In this document: one piece after another, positions 29,945 through 39,872 of the stretch | Layout of the letters: every line of letters begins with the position of its first letter | Numbering within the stretch: the stretch's first letter is position 1 | Assembly: GCA_946222675.1 (NCBI GenBank) | Contig: CAMIMA010000001.1 | Location: 62,001-126,000 of the forward strand | DNA: 64,000 nucleotides | From: an uncultured Candidatus Saccharibacteria bacterium | GTDB lineage: Bacteria > Patescibacteriota > Saccharimonadia > Saccharimonadales > Saccharimonadaceae | Direction: 5' to 3' | Position numbers and translations under genes: made by a program | Notes under the pieces: model-generated | Databases searched by the model: none | What the model saw: only the letters and a program-made list of their open reading frames with translations | Told to the model about the DNA's origin: nothing

Positions 29945-30019
29945 TCCGGAGTAGCGCAGCGGTAGCGCAGTTGACTGTTAATCAATTGGTCGCCGGTTCG
30001 AATCCGGCCTCCGGAGCCA
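29945..30019 (+). tRNA. tRNA-Asn (GTT)
   Basis: A complete cloverleaf: TCCGGAG acceptor paired with CTCCGGA, discriminator G, encoded CCA, anticodon loop CTGTTAA, T-loop TTCGAAT. Confidence 0.96.
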
Positions 30020-30050
30020 TATAATAATATAATTCAGGTAAGGATAAACC

Positions 30051-30575
30051 ATAGCCAGCAAATCAATTCGGATAAATGGCGAGATCCGTGCCAAAGAGCT
30101 ACGTGTGATTGATGAAAGTGGTGCTCAACTCGGCATTATGTCGAAGAATGACGCCCTCAAACGCGCTCGTGAGGCCGGTCTTGACCTAGTAGAAATCTCA
30201 CCGACTGCGGTGCCACCTGTTGCGAAAATCATCGACTGGGGCAAATACCAGTACCAAAAGATGAAGGAACAGCAGCGTAACAAAAAGAACGCCCATGTCA
30301 GTGAACTTAAACAAATTCGCCTCGGCCTCAAAATTGGCCAGAACGATTTAGAAATTAAGCTACGCAAGATCCGCAAGTTCTTATTAGACGGCGACAAGGT
30401 CAAAATTCAATTGATGTTTCGTGGTCGCGAAATGGCTCATCCAGAGGTCGGACAGGCGCTATTAAAGCGTATTCTTGAAGAGCTCGCCGAAGATGCCGTG
30501 GCCGACAACAAGGCTACTATGGCCGGTCGTAACCTGAGTGTAATAGTAAGGAGCAACAAGAAATGCCAAAAATGA
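30051..30575 (+). CDS. infC: Translation initiation factor IF-3, probable AUA start
   Basis: About 174 aa. The conserved IF-3 N-terminus (SIRINGEIRAKELRVI) extends upstream of the first GTG (30105) with no ATG or GTG in frame. TAA lies two codons before ATA (30051), and AAGGAT is centred 7-8 nt upstream of that ATA. So initiation at AUA is the best reading, with AUU at 30066 as the alternative. IF-3 rejects non-standard starts, and infC of other bacteria uses AUU, AUA or AUC for self-repression. Later landmarks are DLVEISPTAVPPVAKIIDWG and FRGREMAH. IF-3 binds the 30S subunit. The gene overlaps rpmI by 13 nt. Confidence 0.93.
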   Translation: MASKSIRINGEIRAKELRVIDESGAQLGIMSKNDALKRAREAGLDLVEISPTAVPPVAKIIDWGKYQYQKMKEQQRNKKNAHVSELKQIRLGLKIGQNDLEIKLRKIRKFLLDGDKVKIQLMFRGREMAHPEVGQALLKRILEELAEDAVADNKATMAGRNLSVIVRSNKKCQK

Positions 30576-30757
30576 AGACCCACAAGGGTACCGCGAAGCG
30601 TATTCGCGTGACCAAGGCTGGCAAGATGCTACAAGAGAGTGCTGCAATGCACCACAAGTTGTCACATCAGACTGCCCGCAACAAGCGCGCCAAAGCAGCG
30701 CCAAAGTCAACCACCGGTGAACGTGCTAAAGTCATTCGCCGTGCATTGGGTATCTAA
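30563..30757 (+). CDS. rpmI: Ribosomal protein bL35
   Basis: 64 aa, standard length. PKMKTHKGTAKRIRVT at the N-terminus and HHKLSHQTARNKR in the middle are bL35 signatures. The start overlaps the end of infC by 13 nt with AAGGAGCAACAAGAA before it. Second gene of the classical infC-rpmI-rplT operon. Confidence 0.97.
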   Translation: MPKMKTHKGTAKRIRVTKAGKMLQESAAMHHKLSHQTARNKRAKAAPKSTTGERAKVIRRALGI

Positions 30758-30778
30758 TAATCGAAGTAAGGAGATAAA

Positions 30779-31126
30779 ATGAGAGTTAAACGAGGAGTTA
30801 CCGCCCACGCACGCCACGCTAAAATGATTAGCCGTGCCAAGGGCTTCAAGCACAACAGCGCAACCCGCAGCTTCCGCCTAGCCAAGCAGCGCGTTATCAA
30901 GGCTTTGCAATATGCCTTCCGCGACCGCCGCACCAAGAAGCGCGACCTACGCCAGCTATGGATTACCCGCATCAACGCTGCCGCTCGTCAGAACGGCACC
31001 ACTTATGCCCGTCTAATGTCTGACCTTAAGAAGGCCAACATTACCCTAGACCGCAAGACCCTAGCTGACCTCGCCGTCCGCGAGCCAGCCGCCTTCGCTG
31101 CCATCGTCAAGTCAGTCAACAAGTAA
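30779..31126 (+). CDS. rplT: Ribosomal protein bL20
   Basis: 115 aa, standard length. MRVKRGVTAHARHAKMISRA and RDRRTKKRDLRQLWITRINA are typical of bL20, which is needed early in 50S assembly and in many bacteria represses this operon. AAGGAGATAAA precedes the ATG, and the gap to rpmI is 21 bp. A terminator follows. Confidence 0.97.
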   Translation: MRVKRGVTAHARHAKMISRAKGFKHNSATRSFRLAKQRVIKALQYAFRDRRTKKRDLRQLWITRINAAARQNGTTYARLMSDLKKANITLDRKTLADLAVREPAAFAAIVKSVNK

Positions 31127-31144
31127 TCACGTCTTGACGTCACA

Positions 31145-31170
31145 CGCCTGCCTCTGGCAGGCGTTTTTTT
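31145..31170 (+). terminator. Terminator of infC-rpmI-rplT
   Basis: CGCCTGCC/GGCAGGCG 8-bp stem, 3-nt loop, T7. Confidence 0.9.
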
Positions 31171-31561
31171 GTTGCTCTTAAGCCTCACTATTCCAACCAC
31201 ACATCAGAATTGTCCTAATAACAGAGGTGTCTGTGGCAGGCAAACTGGCTTAATTAGCGCTGTCTTAATATTTGGGCGGACGATTGGGCTGCTGATTGCC
31301 CCGCCGACAGGCGAGGCGCTCGCCGCCCGCCCGTCGTGACGTCATGACGGGCGAATAAGCTTAAACACTGCACTACTACTGCCAACTGTTGTACACTGCA
31401 CCACCATTAACAGAGGCAGCTGTGCAACACAATAAAGCGCTCAACATAGGCGCAATTTATGCTTAAATATCCAGCACCGCCACATTAATTTATCTACCAA
31501 TAAATCTCTAGTGCTACATAAAATCCATCAGTCGCGTCATAGCGAATGATACTGCATATAT
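31171..31561. other. Intergenic stretch with a 24-bp near-palindrome
   Basis: No gene seen. 31329-31352 is GCCCGTCGTGAC followed by GTCATGACGGGC, symmetrical except for one pair and centred on TGACGTCA. It could be a dimeric-regulator site or a DNA-modification or recombination target. No promoter overlaps it clearly. Confidence 0.5.
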
Positions 31562-31590
31562 AAAAAACTGCTTGGTAAAAAGCCAAGCAG
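31562..31590 (-). terminator. Terminator of RNase P RNA
   Basis: CTGCTTGG/CCAAGCAG 8-bp stem, 7-nt loop, T6 on the minus strand, just past the P1 helix of rnpB. Confidence 0.85.
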
Positions 31591-31614
31591 TAAATGGAGT
31601 CCCAAACAACATGG

Positions 31615-31965
31615 GAGCCAGATGGCCGGTAAGCCGGGTTTTGTCGAGAATGATCATCTATCTAGACGTCTTGTCGCCAAGACGTTCAAGCGGATAAGCG
31701 GCGAGCCGACGAGCAGCCGGTGCTCTCGCCTCCTTGCAGCCAACAGGGTTTACCCCCGCCCCGTGTCACCATGGGGCGCCGTAGTCTCTTACACTACTCT
31801 TTTCACCCTTACCGACAGCGCGAACGCCGCCGGCGGTATCAGTTTCTGTGGCACTTTCCCTAAGGTCGCCCTTGGTTGCCGTTAGCAACTGTTGTCGCTC
31901 TGTGCTGCCCGGACTTTCCTCTTACCGACCTCTAGCCGGCAAGCGATCATTTAGCCATCTGGCAT
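31615..31965 (-). ncRNA. rnpB: RNase P RNA
   Basis: On the minus strand AGATGGC (ending at 31960) pairs with GCCATCT (from 31620) as helix P1. The near-universal GAGGAAAGTCCGGGC core follows about 50 nt into the molecule, and the 3' conserved region with GACAAAACCCGGCTTACC is present. The length of about 350 nt fits a class A RNA. It trims tRNA 5' leaders with RnpA, which is not in the window. Ends are good to a few bases. Confidence 0.93.
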
Positions 31966-31978
31966 TACTATTATACCA

Positions 31979-32869
31979 CTATATGACGAAATCTCGCGGC
32001 TCCGTGTTGCCCTTGTTCTCGTCTAAGATGCGGTTGACTAAGCTGTCCGCCAAGCGGTTGTACTCGCGGTGTACGTGACGGAAGGTGGCGCGGCGGAAGT
32101 GGAACAATAAGTGGATGATGCGGTCGTGGATGGCGCGGAACTCCGGATTTTTGACGTCAAAGAGTCCGTTGATTTGCCCCACCACCATTAAGCTGTCGCT
32201 GTAATACTCCACCACCTCGGCATGCAGCTCAATCGCGCGTTTCAGCGCCAACTCCACTGCGATATACTCGGCGGTACCACTGTCGCTGCGACCCAAAAAC
32301 CGCCCGCCCTGCGCGATGGTCTGGCCGTCAGTGCCCATGATGATGTACGCGCTGGCGCTCGGGCCGGGGTTACCACGCGAACCGCCGTCAGAGTGAATCA
32401 CCACAGTTTTAAGCTTCTTGTCTTCATTGCTCCGGTCGCGAATAAAATCGCGGTCGGCCACGGCTTCGCTCCCCAGCCCCAAAATAACGCTGGTAGAATT
32501 AGTACACAGCCGACCGTCCAAGTCAGTCAAATCCGACCACATGTAGTTGTGATACTCATCGTCGAGCGTGACGCGCGAGTCGCGGCCGCCAGCCAGCGTG
32601 ACGTCAAAGACAATAAAAATATATTGCAGCTGCCGGTCGTCGGGGTCGATAAAACTGACCACGTCGCGCAAGTGGTAAGTCTCCGGCTCGATGCCGGCAT
32701 GAATTTGCAAACTACGCTTCAGGGCGTCTACTGGCTGCTCGCCGATGTGTAGCGCCCCGCCCGGCAACTCATACAGACCCGCGATTGACGGGCGGCCGCC
32801 GTGACGTCTCAACAGCAAAACGTTGCCGTGTCGGTGAACGATTGCGCGAATAACGACCTTTTGCTTCAT
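31979..32869 (-). CDS. Degenerate Nudix domain fused to RNase HI
   Basis: About 296 aa from the ATG at 32869. Residues about 1-135 form a Nudix fold (VVIRAIVHRHGNVLLLRR, GLYELPGGALHIGEQ). The Nudix box expected to read GX5EX7REUXEEXGU has GALHIGE but then RSLQIHAGI, so the RE and EE metal ligands are gone. Residues about 155-290 are a full RNase HI: SDGGSRGNPGP, TAEYIAVELAL, YSDSLMVVGQING and NRLADSLVN supply D, E, D and D. The likely activity is cleavage of RNA in RNA-DNA hybrids, with the Nudix part used for binding. The stop lies 14 nt from rnpB. The TTG at 32878 is a less likely start. Confidence 0.85.
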   Translation of the reverse strand: MKQKVVIRAIVHRHGNVLLLRRHGGRPSIAGLYELPGGALHIGEQPVDALKRSLQIHAGIEPETYHLRDVVSFIDPDDRQLQYIFIVFDVTLAGGRDSRVTLDDEYHNYMWSDLTDLDGRLCTNSTSVILGLGSEAVADRDFIRDRSNEDKKLKTVVIHSDGGSRGNPGPSASAYIIMGTDGQTIAQGGRFLGRSDSGTAEYIAVELALKRAIELHAEVVEYYSDSLMVVGQINGLFDVKNPEFRAIHDRIIHLLFHFRRATFRHVHREYNRLADSLVNRILDENKGNTEPRDFVI

Positions 32870-32890
32870 ACCACCCAAATAATTTCCAAA

Positions 32891-32974
32891 AGTCCCAAGA
32901 TGCGCCTAGATCCCCCGGTTATAGTCCAGGTGGGTGTCCGCAACCTGCCACCACGGTGACAAATCATTAGGACT
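32891..32974. ncRNA. Candidate structured RNA, 84 nt
   Basis: AGTCCCAA (32891-32898) pairs with TTAGGACT (32967-32974) with one wobble. Inside, CAGGT/ACCTG (32927-32931/32943-32947) closes an 11-nt loop. The size and rod shape recall a small SRP RNA, but the conserved GGAA loop and AGCAG side are missing. On the minus strand it would be the leader of the Nudix-RNase H gene, so a cis-regulatory RNA is equally possible. Confidence 0.3.
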
Positions 32975-33175
32975 CCCGATCTAATTTTGTTAGGAAATAA
33001 TTGCAATCCTAGGACTACTTTTATTATATCACACTTTAGGTTAACACAAGTGGGTTGAAGACATCGGGAGGAGGAACTTGAAACACACCAGCGCCGGGCG
33101 GCCGTATGCTGTCAGCGCGAGGGGGAGAAGCGAGGGCGCTAAATGCCTCGCCTCACCTCTTGTCCCGGCCAGCAC

Positions 33176-33193
33176 GCGGAGGCAGGCCTCCGC
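33176..33193 (-). repeat. GC hairpin after variable region
   Basis: GCGGAGGC/GCCTCCGC perfect palindrome, 20 bp past the stop. A second stem, GCGAGG/CCTCGC, lies at 33130-33151. The same pair, nearly identical, follows the genes at 57468 and 63768. Confidence 0.6.
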
Positions 33194-33213
33194 ACGGAAT
33201 CTAGCCTTGGAGC

Positions 33214-35279
33214 TTAAGGGGCGGGCGCGAGAGCAACGCGAAACGCGGTGATGCTGTAGGCGTTGCCGATGCTATAGTCATAAACAGCACTAAAGAGGCC
33301 GATCGAATCACCGTTCCAGCCGCTGCCCCGGTAGAACCTAACAGAGAGACTAGGTCTAAAGCCCATATATTGTCCATTCCACATATGATTGCCCTCGCCA
33401 TCACCTGTACCATTATTAGTTTCATAAAGGGCTTGGCCGCCGCAGGTATTAAAGGTACAGCTGTTTAAGTTGGTTATGTTATAGGTATTGACATATGGTG
33501 GATGAGCTTTAGTGCCAAAGTAATCACCGGATTCATCACTTACACCAGATTCGCTTAGGTCGGTAGTGTAGCTGGCTGCGACGTAATCCAAGCCACCACC
33601 AGACATGTCATAGATGCCAGTTGGATTGTTGGTGGTACTGGCGAGTTGGCCAAGGGTGCCGTTGTAAGCACGGTCTGGATTGCCGCAGGCTTGTGGAGTA
33701 CCGAGAGTACCAGAATCGTCATATCTATCAGTATTGCCGTTAGCTTGTGAGCCACAGCCGGTAGTACTGTGAGTCTCTCCGTAAGTAGTGTGTTCTGCTA
33801 CGCTGGAATTTATCTGGACTTTATTATAGCCAGCACCATATTGACTGGCGCTGAGGTAGGTAGCAGCACCCCAGTCATTGTTGTTGACCATATGGGAACT
33901 AAATTTCGCTAAATGATGGTTGTTTTGAGTGGTCGTAAAGTCACCACCACCAACGTTTTGTGGGTCGTTAACACCTATGGTTTTAGATAGTGAGTAGAAG
34001 TTACCAATTTTACCGTCCATGCCGCTATAGTTTCCAGAAATGTGGGCTTCGTTTGGTAGGACGGTTGGTTGTTTGCCGGTGCCGGTGGTTTCGAACTTAG
34101 CAAACCAGATACCGTTAAGTTCTTTGCTACCAAAGGTAAAAGCTGGATGAGTAGACCACGTAGATACCTCGTCACCCGTCAAAGGTAATTCACGACTCAC
34201 GCCGCACTCAGTACGGTAGTCCTTGCCATTACCCGTCTTGCAAGCTAGTGGTCGCTTCTTTGGGGTCTTGGTATTTTCAAATTTAATGTCAAAATTCTGC
34301 GCTTTTACGGGTTTATCTGTACCATCACGACGCATAACCTCGTAGGCATAACGTGGGATGTATACCCAGTAGCCGAGAATGTCAGCTTGGTCTACTACCT
34401 CACTAAAGCCATGGTATTTAGCACGGGCTTCTGGTTTTACGGTGATGGCATTGGCCCACTGCTTATTGGCATAATCGTACCAACCACTGTTAGCAGCTTC
34501 TGGGTCAGCTACGCTAGTCCACTGAGCGTTAGTAGTAGTACCAGTGTACTTGACTGGGATCATGTTTGGATCGAGAGTGACGATACAAGAACTATTGGTA
34601 TTTCCTGCCTGACAGATCTCAGATGGGCTAGCTTTAGCAGTACGATCAGTCCAAGCGACTGGCTTTAGTGCTGGCTTAGCAGTAGCTGTATAGGTAATGG
34701 CTGTATTGTAGCTGCCGCTGGCGAGCTTAGCTGGGTCAACGTTAGCGGCAAAAGTTACCTGCTTAGTACAATTGGCTGGGTTGGTACAGCCGGCCGGCTT
34801 AGCCTTGGTAACGTCGGCAATGACGGCAGGAGCGGCGGTAGGAGCGGATGCCGTAGCGCCAGGCTGAGACTGAGTAGCTGTCGTAGCACTAGTCTGAGCG
34901 GCGGCCGGGACGGCGCTAAAGGTAGCAGCAGAGTTGCTTAGAGCATAGCCCCATTGATTGGCGTTTAAGGCAACCGGCGTGGAGCTTGGGATGGCGGAGA
35001 TTTTGTGGGTAGAGTCCTTACTGTTTACAAGGTCAGCCGTGTCGGCTTGCATAGTGAGATTAAAGCCATAAGGCTTGCCGGTCTTGACGGTGACGTTCGT
35101 GGTAGCTTTATAGAGCGTGCCGGTAGGCTTTAGTGCGGCATTCTGGTCAACCGCAATACTGACGATGTTGTCGTCAGTGGCATGGGCTGGCGCTGCAAAC
35201 CCTAGCAGGATTATCGCCAGGGCGATAAGGCTTAAAAATCTACCCCCCCCCCGCAACTATTAAGTCTTAATACACTCAT
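33214..35279 (-). CDS. Secreted FGE-like surface protein, phase OFF (G10), variable 3' end
   Basis: Family member of about 688 codons. The expected ATG is at 35279 behind a GGAGG site (MSVLRLNSC). Ten G then lead to TAA three codons past the tract, so it is OFF; G8 or G11 would restore GGGRFLSLIALAIILLGFAAPAHA. A TTG inside the TGC context gives an in-frame start but lacks a ribosome site. The mature part has the N-domain with a Thr/Ala/Ser-rich insertion (about 170-190), the VDQADILGYWVYIPRYAYEV module, GIYDMSGGGLDYVAAS and the variable end YRGSGW...AFRVALAPAP. Otherwise intact. Its 3' flank carries the double hairpin. Confidence 0.8.
33224..33330 (-). other. Candidate DGR-type variable region with adenine-free 3' anchor
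   Basis: From RGS (33322-33330) to the anchor (33224-33246, core CGCGTTGCTCTCGCGCC, no A). The last variable codons read AAC GCC TAC AGC ATC ACC: third base fixed C, first two bases free, as expected from an AAC-rich template. Confidence 0.55.
35243..35252 (-). repeat. Poly-G tract G10, out of frame (OFF)
   Basis: Ten G after TGC; reading from the ATG ends at TAA within four codons. Confidence 0.85.
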
Positions 35280-35325
35280 ATTGTTTTTATCCTCCATTTT
35301 TACACCCATTTCCTTAGATACCTGC

Positions 35326-35354
35326 ATTATAGCACAAGCGCAATTATTTACCAA
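35326..35354 (-). promoter_or_regulatory. Family promoter of surface gene 33214-35279
   Basis: TTGGTA (35349-35354), 17 bp, TATAAT (35326-35331). Confidence 0.7.
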
Positions 35355-35522
35355 ATTTTATGGGCTACACCAATGAAATAGCAGCTGTTCAAATATAACA
35401 CCAGCAGCCTAATCCTGCCGGAAGTCGCCAAGCGTGACACGGAAAGGCGCCAGTGATTTGCTCATTACCTCCGCTCACCACAGACATTTAAATCAAAATC
35501 ATAAACCAAACTTGTCACCATG

Positions 35523-37540
35523 CTACTGCGCAAAACTACCTAAAATAATACGAAAAGTGAAGCCACTACGCCCAGCATCACTACCAACATCAAATAAAGT
35601 GCTCTCGTAATTATATCCATGTCTTTTTCGCGCTATCCACGGTTCCATTTCAAAGTAAAAATCAGTGTAACCATTGTTCCATTGGCTATGTTCATAAGAG
35701 TTACCTTTTTTACTGTTATCAGTCTCGTGCATCGCATGTCCACCACAAGTCTCAAATGTACAATCATTTAGCTCTTTAAAATTATATATATCAACATATG
35801 GTGCATAGGCCATATTATTAAAATTGCTTAAACCATATTCATCGACATTGCCGTTATAATATGCAGCCACACTCTCAATACGTGCTCCCGCCATGTCATA
35901 AATTCCAGTTGTATTATTAGTAGTGCTAGCGAGCTGGCCCAATTTACCATTGTAGGCCCTCTGTAGATTGCTACTACTACAAGCTGACTGCGTATCAATC
36001 ATACCAGTATCATCATACTCATACTTATCTGAATCATAAATTTTAATATTACTCTTTGGCCCACAGCCAGAAACTCCTCCTTGAATACTACTGTGATTAT
36101 TAGCTCGCACACCATTATAGCCAGCACCAAATCTACTAGCACTCAAGTAGATAGTAGCACCCCAGTCACTATTACGCGCCATACGCGAGTTGAATTTTAT
36201 TAAATGGTTGCTATTCTGTGGTAACACTACGTCGTCACCGCCAACATTCTTTGGGTCATTAACGCCCAACGACCTAGCAGACACATAAGAATAGCCAATA
36301 TTCTCGATACCTGTAGCTATATTAGGAATCCAAATTGCCGCTTTATTCGGCAGTACAGTTGGATGGTCAACGTCACCCGTCGTCTCAAACTTACCAAACC
36401 AAAAACCATTGAGCTCTTTCTTGCCAAAGCTAAATGCAGGATGAGTAGTCCACGTAGACACCTCACCGCCCATCACTGGTAACTCACGGCTCACATTGCA
36501 CTCAGTGCGGTAATCTTTACCGTTGCCCGTCTTACAAGCTAGTGGGCGTTTCTTTGGCGTCTTGGTATTCTCAAACTTAATATCAAAATTCTGCTCCTTA
36601 ACTGGCTGTCGGTGCCATCACGCCGCATCACTTCGTATGTGTAACGTGGAATGTAGACCCAGAAGCCGAGAATATCAGCTTGGTCTACCACCTTATCTTG
36701 GCCTTGGTATTTAGCGAGAGCCTCCTTTTTGACGGTCACGGCGTTTGCCCACTGCTTTTTACCATAGTCGTACCAATTGCCTTTACTGTCTTCATCTTCT
36801 GGGTTGGAGATGCTAGTCCACTGAGCGTTAGTAGTGGTACCGGTATACTTTACTGGTATCATATTCTTATCAAGGTCAACCAAGCATGAGCTATTGTTGT
36901 CGCCCGAGCGGCACACCTCAGATGGGTTAATTTTAGCTGTGCGCTGGTCCCAGTTAACGAATGCTGGCTTGGGCTTCGCCGTTGCCGTATAAACCACCTC
37001 AGTACTGTACTCACCTGGAGTGAGGAGGCGGGTATCGACATTAGCGGCATAAGTCACGTGCTTAGTACACTGCTTGACGTTTTGACAGCCGGCAGGCTTA
37101 GCCTTCGTGACATCAGCTAGGACGGCGGCGGGTTGAGTAAGATTTGGCACGCGGCTAAAGGTGGTAGTTTTAGGGTTTAGGGAGTAACCCCATTGGTCGG
37201 AATTTAGAGCCATTGGCGTGGTGGCTGGAGTGCTGGTAATTTTGGTGGTTGGGTCGGAAGTATTGGTTAGGTCAGAGTTGCTGGCTTGTAGTGTAAGATT
37301 AAAGCCATAGGGCTTAACTGTCTTGACGGTAACATTAGCTGTAGCCTTAAATAGCTGGTCTTGACGCTCAAACTGAGTGGTATCCGCCACGGTAATTTCT
37401 ACGTAGTTGTCGTTGTTATTGTCGTCCGCTGCATAGACTGGTGCCGCTAATACCAACGGAGTTACTGCAAGCAAAAATAAGGGCCAAAAAATTACCTTGC
37501 CATACAAAGGTTGGGCGCCATGTCGTCTATATTGTCTCAT
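35523..37540 (-). pseudogene. Secreted FGE-like surface protein, 1-nt frameshift, no tract
   Basis: One gene of about 672 codons split by a single-base deletion near 36603-36611, where relatives encode DGTDKPVKEQNF and this copy reads DGTDSQLRSRIL and stops at 36539. The remainder (35523-36600) is open in the other frame with no further damage. The start is the ATG at 37540 behind AGAGGAG (MRQYRRHGAQ), with a signal peptide ending LVLAAPVYA. No poly-G tract is present. The C-terminus FTFRIILGSFAQ lacks the adenine-free anchor, so it is not a candidate variable target. The lesion is not in a homopolymer, so it is either a recent mutation or a base error. Confidence 0.75.
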
Positions 37541-37594
37541 ATTGTTTGCTCCTCTACTTATTTTTATCTCTGCCACAACCGGCTAAGTACCTTA

Positions 37595-37623
37595 ATTATA
37601 ACACAAGCGCAATAATTTACCAA
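37595..37623 (-). promoter_or_regulatory. Family promoter of surface gene 35523-37540
   Basis: TTGGTA (37618-37623), 17 bp, TATAAT (37595-37600). Confidence 0.7.
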
Positions 37624-37673
37624 ACTTTATGGTCTACGCCAATAAACAGCAGCCGTTCAAATGAAACCGTAGC

Positions 37674-39646
37674 CTAATTCTGGCGGAAGTCACCGAGCGT
37701 AACACGGAAAGCATCATTACTTCCGACATAACCATCACCAGCAAATGCGGAAAACATATTCATATTACCATTATTTCTTCCACCGCGTTTAAACCATGGC
37801 ACATATACGCGCTTCCTTTCACAATCACTATCATAATGATACAGCGAGCATGGATCACTCATGTAATAGCCCACAAATGTGGCATATCCATTGCCCCACT
37901 GAGATCCATTGCTAGATTGAACTTCATACAGTGCCTGTCCACCACAAGTATTAAATGTGCAACCCTTCATATCTATAAAGTTATATGTGTTGACATATGG
38001 CTCACGAGCAGCTGCACTAAAATACCTATCAGAATATGATTGTGGCGAATTCTCTGTGTATCCAGCAGCAACATATTCACTATCGCCACCCAGCATTCCT
38101 TCTATACCTGTTGAATTATTAGTAGTGCTGCCATCAAGTCGCAAATTATTATAGCCCGCGCCATACTTACTAGTCGCTAAATAAGCAACTGCGCCCCAAT
38201 CACTATTGTTTACCATTCTTGAACTTAATTTAGATAAGTTATGTGTATTACTAAAGAATGATACGCTACCGCCGCCTACATTTTGTCTGTCTACTATTCC
38301 AAATGACTTAGCTAGAGAATAAAAGTTACCGACTGCATTATTTATACTCGATGTATTACCTGATATATGAGATTCATACGGCAAGACCGTTGGCAAACTA
38401 ACTGTGCCCGTAGTTTTATACTTGGCTACCCATATACCATTAAGCTCTTTTTTACCAAAGGTAAATGCTGGGTGAGTAGCCCACATGTAATTTGCGCTTG
38501 GGATATCCTTATAAGATTGCTTATTTTCAAAATCGATAACAAAATTTTGAGGTGATGTCGTCGAGTCACTATTACCAAAGCGAAGCACTTCATAGCGATA
38601 GCGCGGGATGTAAACCCAGTAACCGAGAATATCAGTTTGATCAATAACTTTATTTAATCCGCGGTATTTACTGACGGCTTCTGACTTGACAGTAACAGCG
38701 TTCGCCCACTGTTTATTGGCGTAATCATACCATCCACTATTAGTCGATTCTGGATCAGCTACGCTAGTCCACTGAGTCAACACGGTACTACCGGTATACT
38801 TTACCGGTATCATATTCTTATCAAGGTCAACCAAACAGGAACTGTTGTCATCACCAGAACGGCATACCTCTGATGGATCGATTTTAGCAGTACGCTGCTC
38901 CCAGCCAATAAATGCTGGTTTTGGCTTGGCGGTAGCAGTATAAATAATTGACGTGCTGTAGCTGCCACTAGCTAGTTTAGCTGGGTCGACGTTGGCGGCA
39001 AAGGTCACCTGCTTGGTGCAGTTGGCTGGATTAGTGCAACCCGCTGGCTTAGCTTTGGTGACGTCGGCCACCACGGCTGGTGTAGCTTGGGCGCCGGCTG
39101 GGACGGCGCTAAATGTAGTGGCAGACTTATCGAGAGAATAGCCCCACTGGTTGGCATTTAATGCAACCGGCGTGGAGCTTGGGGCGGCGGAAATTTTGCG
39201 TGTAGAGTCCTTACTATTTACAAGGTCGGCAGTATCGGCCTGCATGGTTAAATTGAAGCCGTAAGGCTTGCCAGTTTTGACGGTGACATTGGTGGTGGCT
39301 TTGTAGAGAGTGCCAGATGGTTGCAGCGCGGAGTTCTGGTCAACCGCAATGCTAACGGTGTTATCGTCCGTGGCGTGAGCTGGGGCTGTGAGTATAAATG
39401 GGGTTACGGCGAGCGCGAGCAAGCCAAATGCTACCCCGCGGGCGAGAGTACCCGTCAATAAGTTCTTATAATTAGCTTGGCTACCCTGCGCCGGCACGCC
39501 ACTCGCGGCGGGAGCCACAAAGTTATGGATGGCTGTTGGCGCCAGAGGCGCCGAAGTAGCTATTTTACCCTCACACTTGACAATGTGGGGAAAATATCTT
39601 AAAAGTCTACCCCCCCCCCGCAGCTGTTAAGTCTTAGTATATTCAT
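37674..39646 (-). CDS. Secreted FGE-like surface protein, phase OFF (G10)
   Basis: Family member of about 657 codons. The ATG at 39646 (MNILRLNSC) follows a GGAGGAT site; ten G then lead to TAA, so the gene is OFF. In the restored frame the n-region continues through KIATSAPLAPTA to a signal peptide ending ILTAPAHA. The N-domain and VDQTDILGYWVYIPRYRYEV module follow. The FGE-like part is shorter than in its relatives (a gap of about 45 residues before GIEGMLGGDSEYVAA) and ends AFRVTLGDFRQN, without the adenine-free anchor. So it is switchable but not a candidate retroelement target. Confidence 0.75.
39610..39619 (-). repeat. Poly-G tract G10, out of frame (OFF)
   Basis: Ten G after TGC and before TAGACTT. 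Confidence 0.85.
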
Positions 39647-39691
39647 GTTGTTTTTATCCTCCATTTTTACACCAATTTTCTAGATAACTGC

Positions 39692-39720
39692 ATTATAACA
39701 CAAGCGCAATAATTCACCAA
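39692..39720 (-). promoter_or_regulatory. Family promoter of surface gene 37674-39646
   Basis: TTGGTG (39715-39720), 17 bp, TATAAT (39692-39697). Confidence 0.7.
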
Positions 39721-39872
39721 ACTTTTCGCACTCAACTTAAAACCACCACCGCGAGGCGGTGGCGGGATGAAGAGAAGCGACAAAGCAGTTCTTTGGGCAA
39801 CAATTTTGCTCTATTTGCCCCGCTCGTCCTGCCTGTCTACTTATCCTACTTATTTTGCTCTTATTTTTCACC

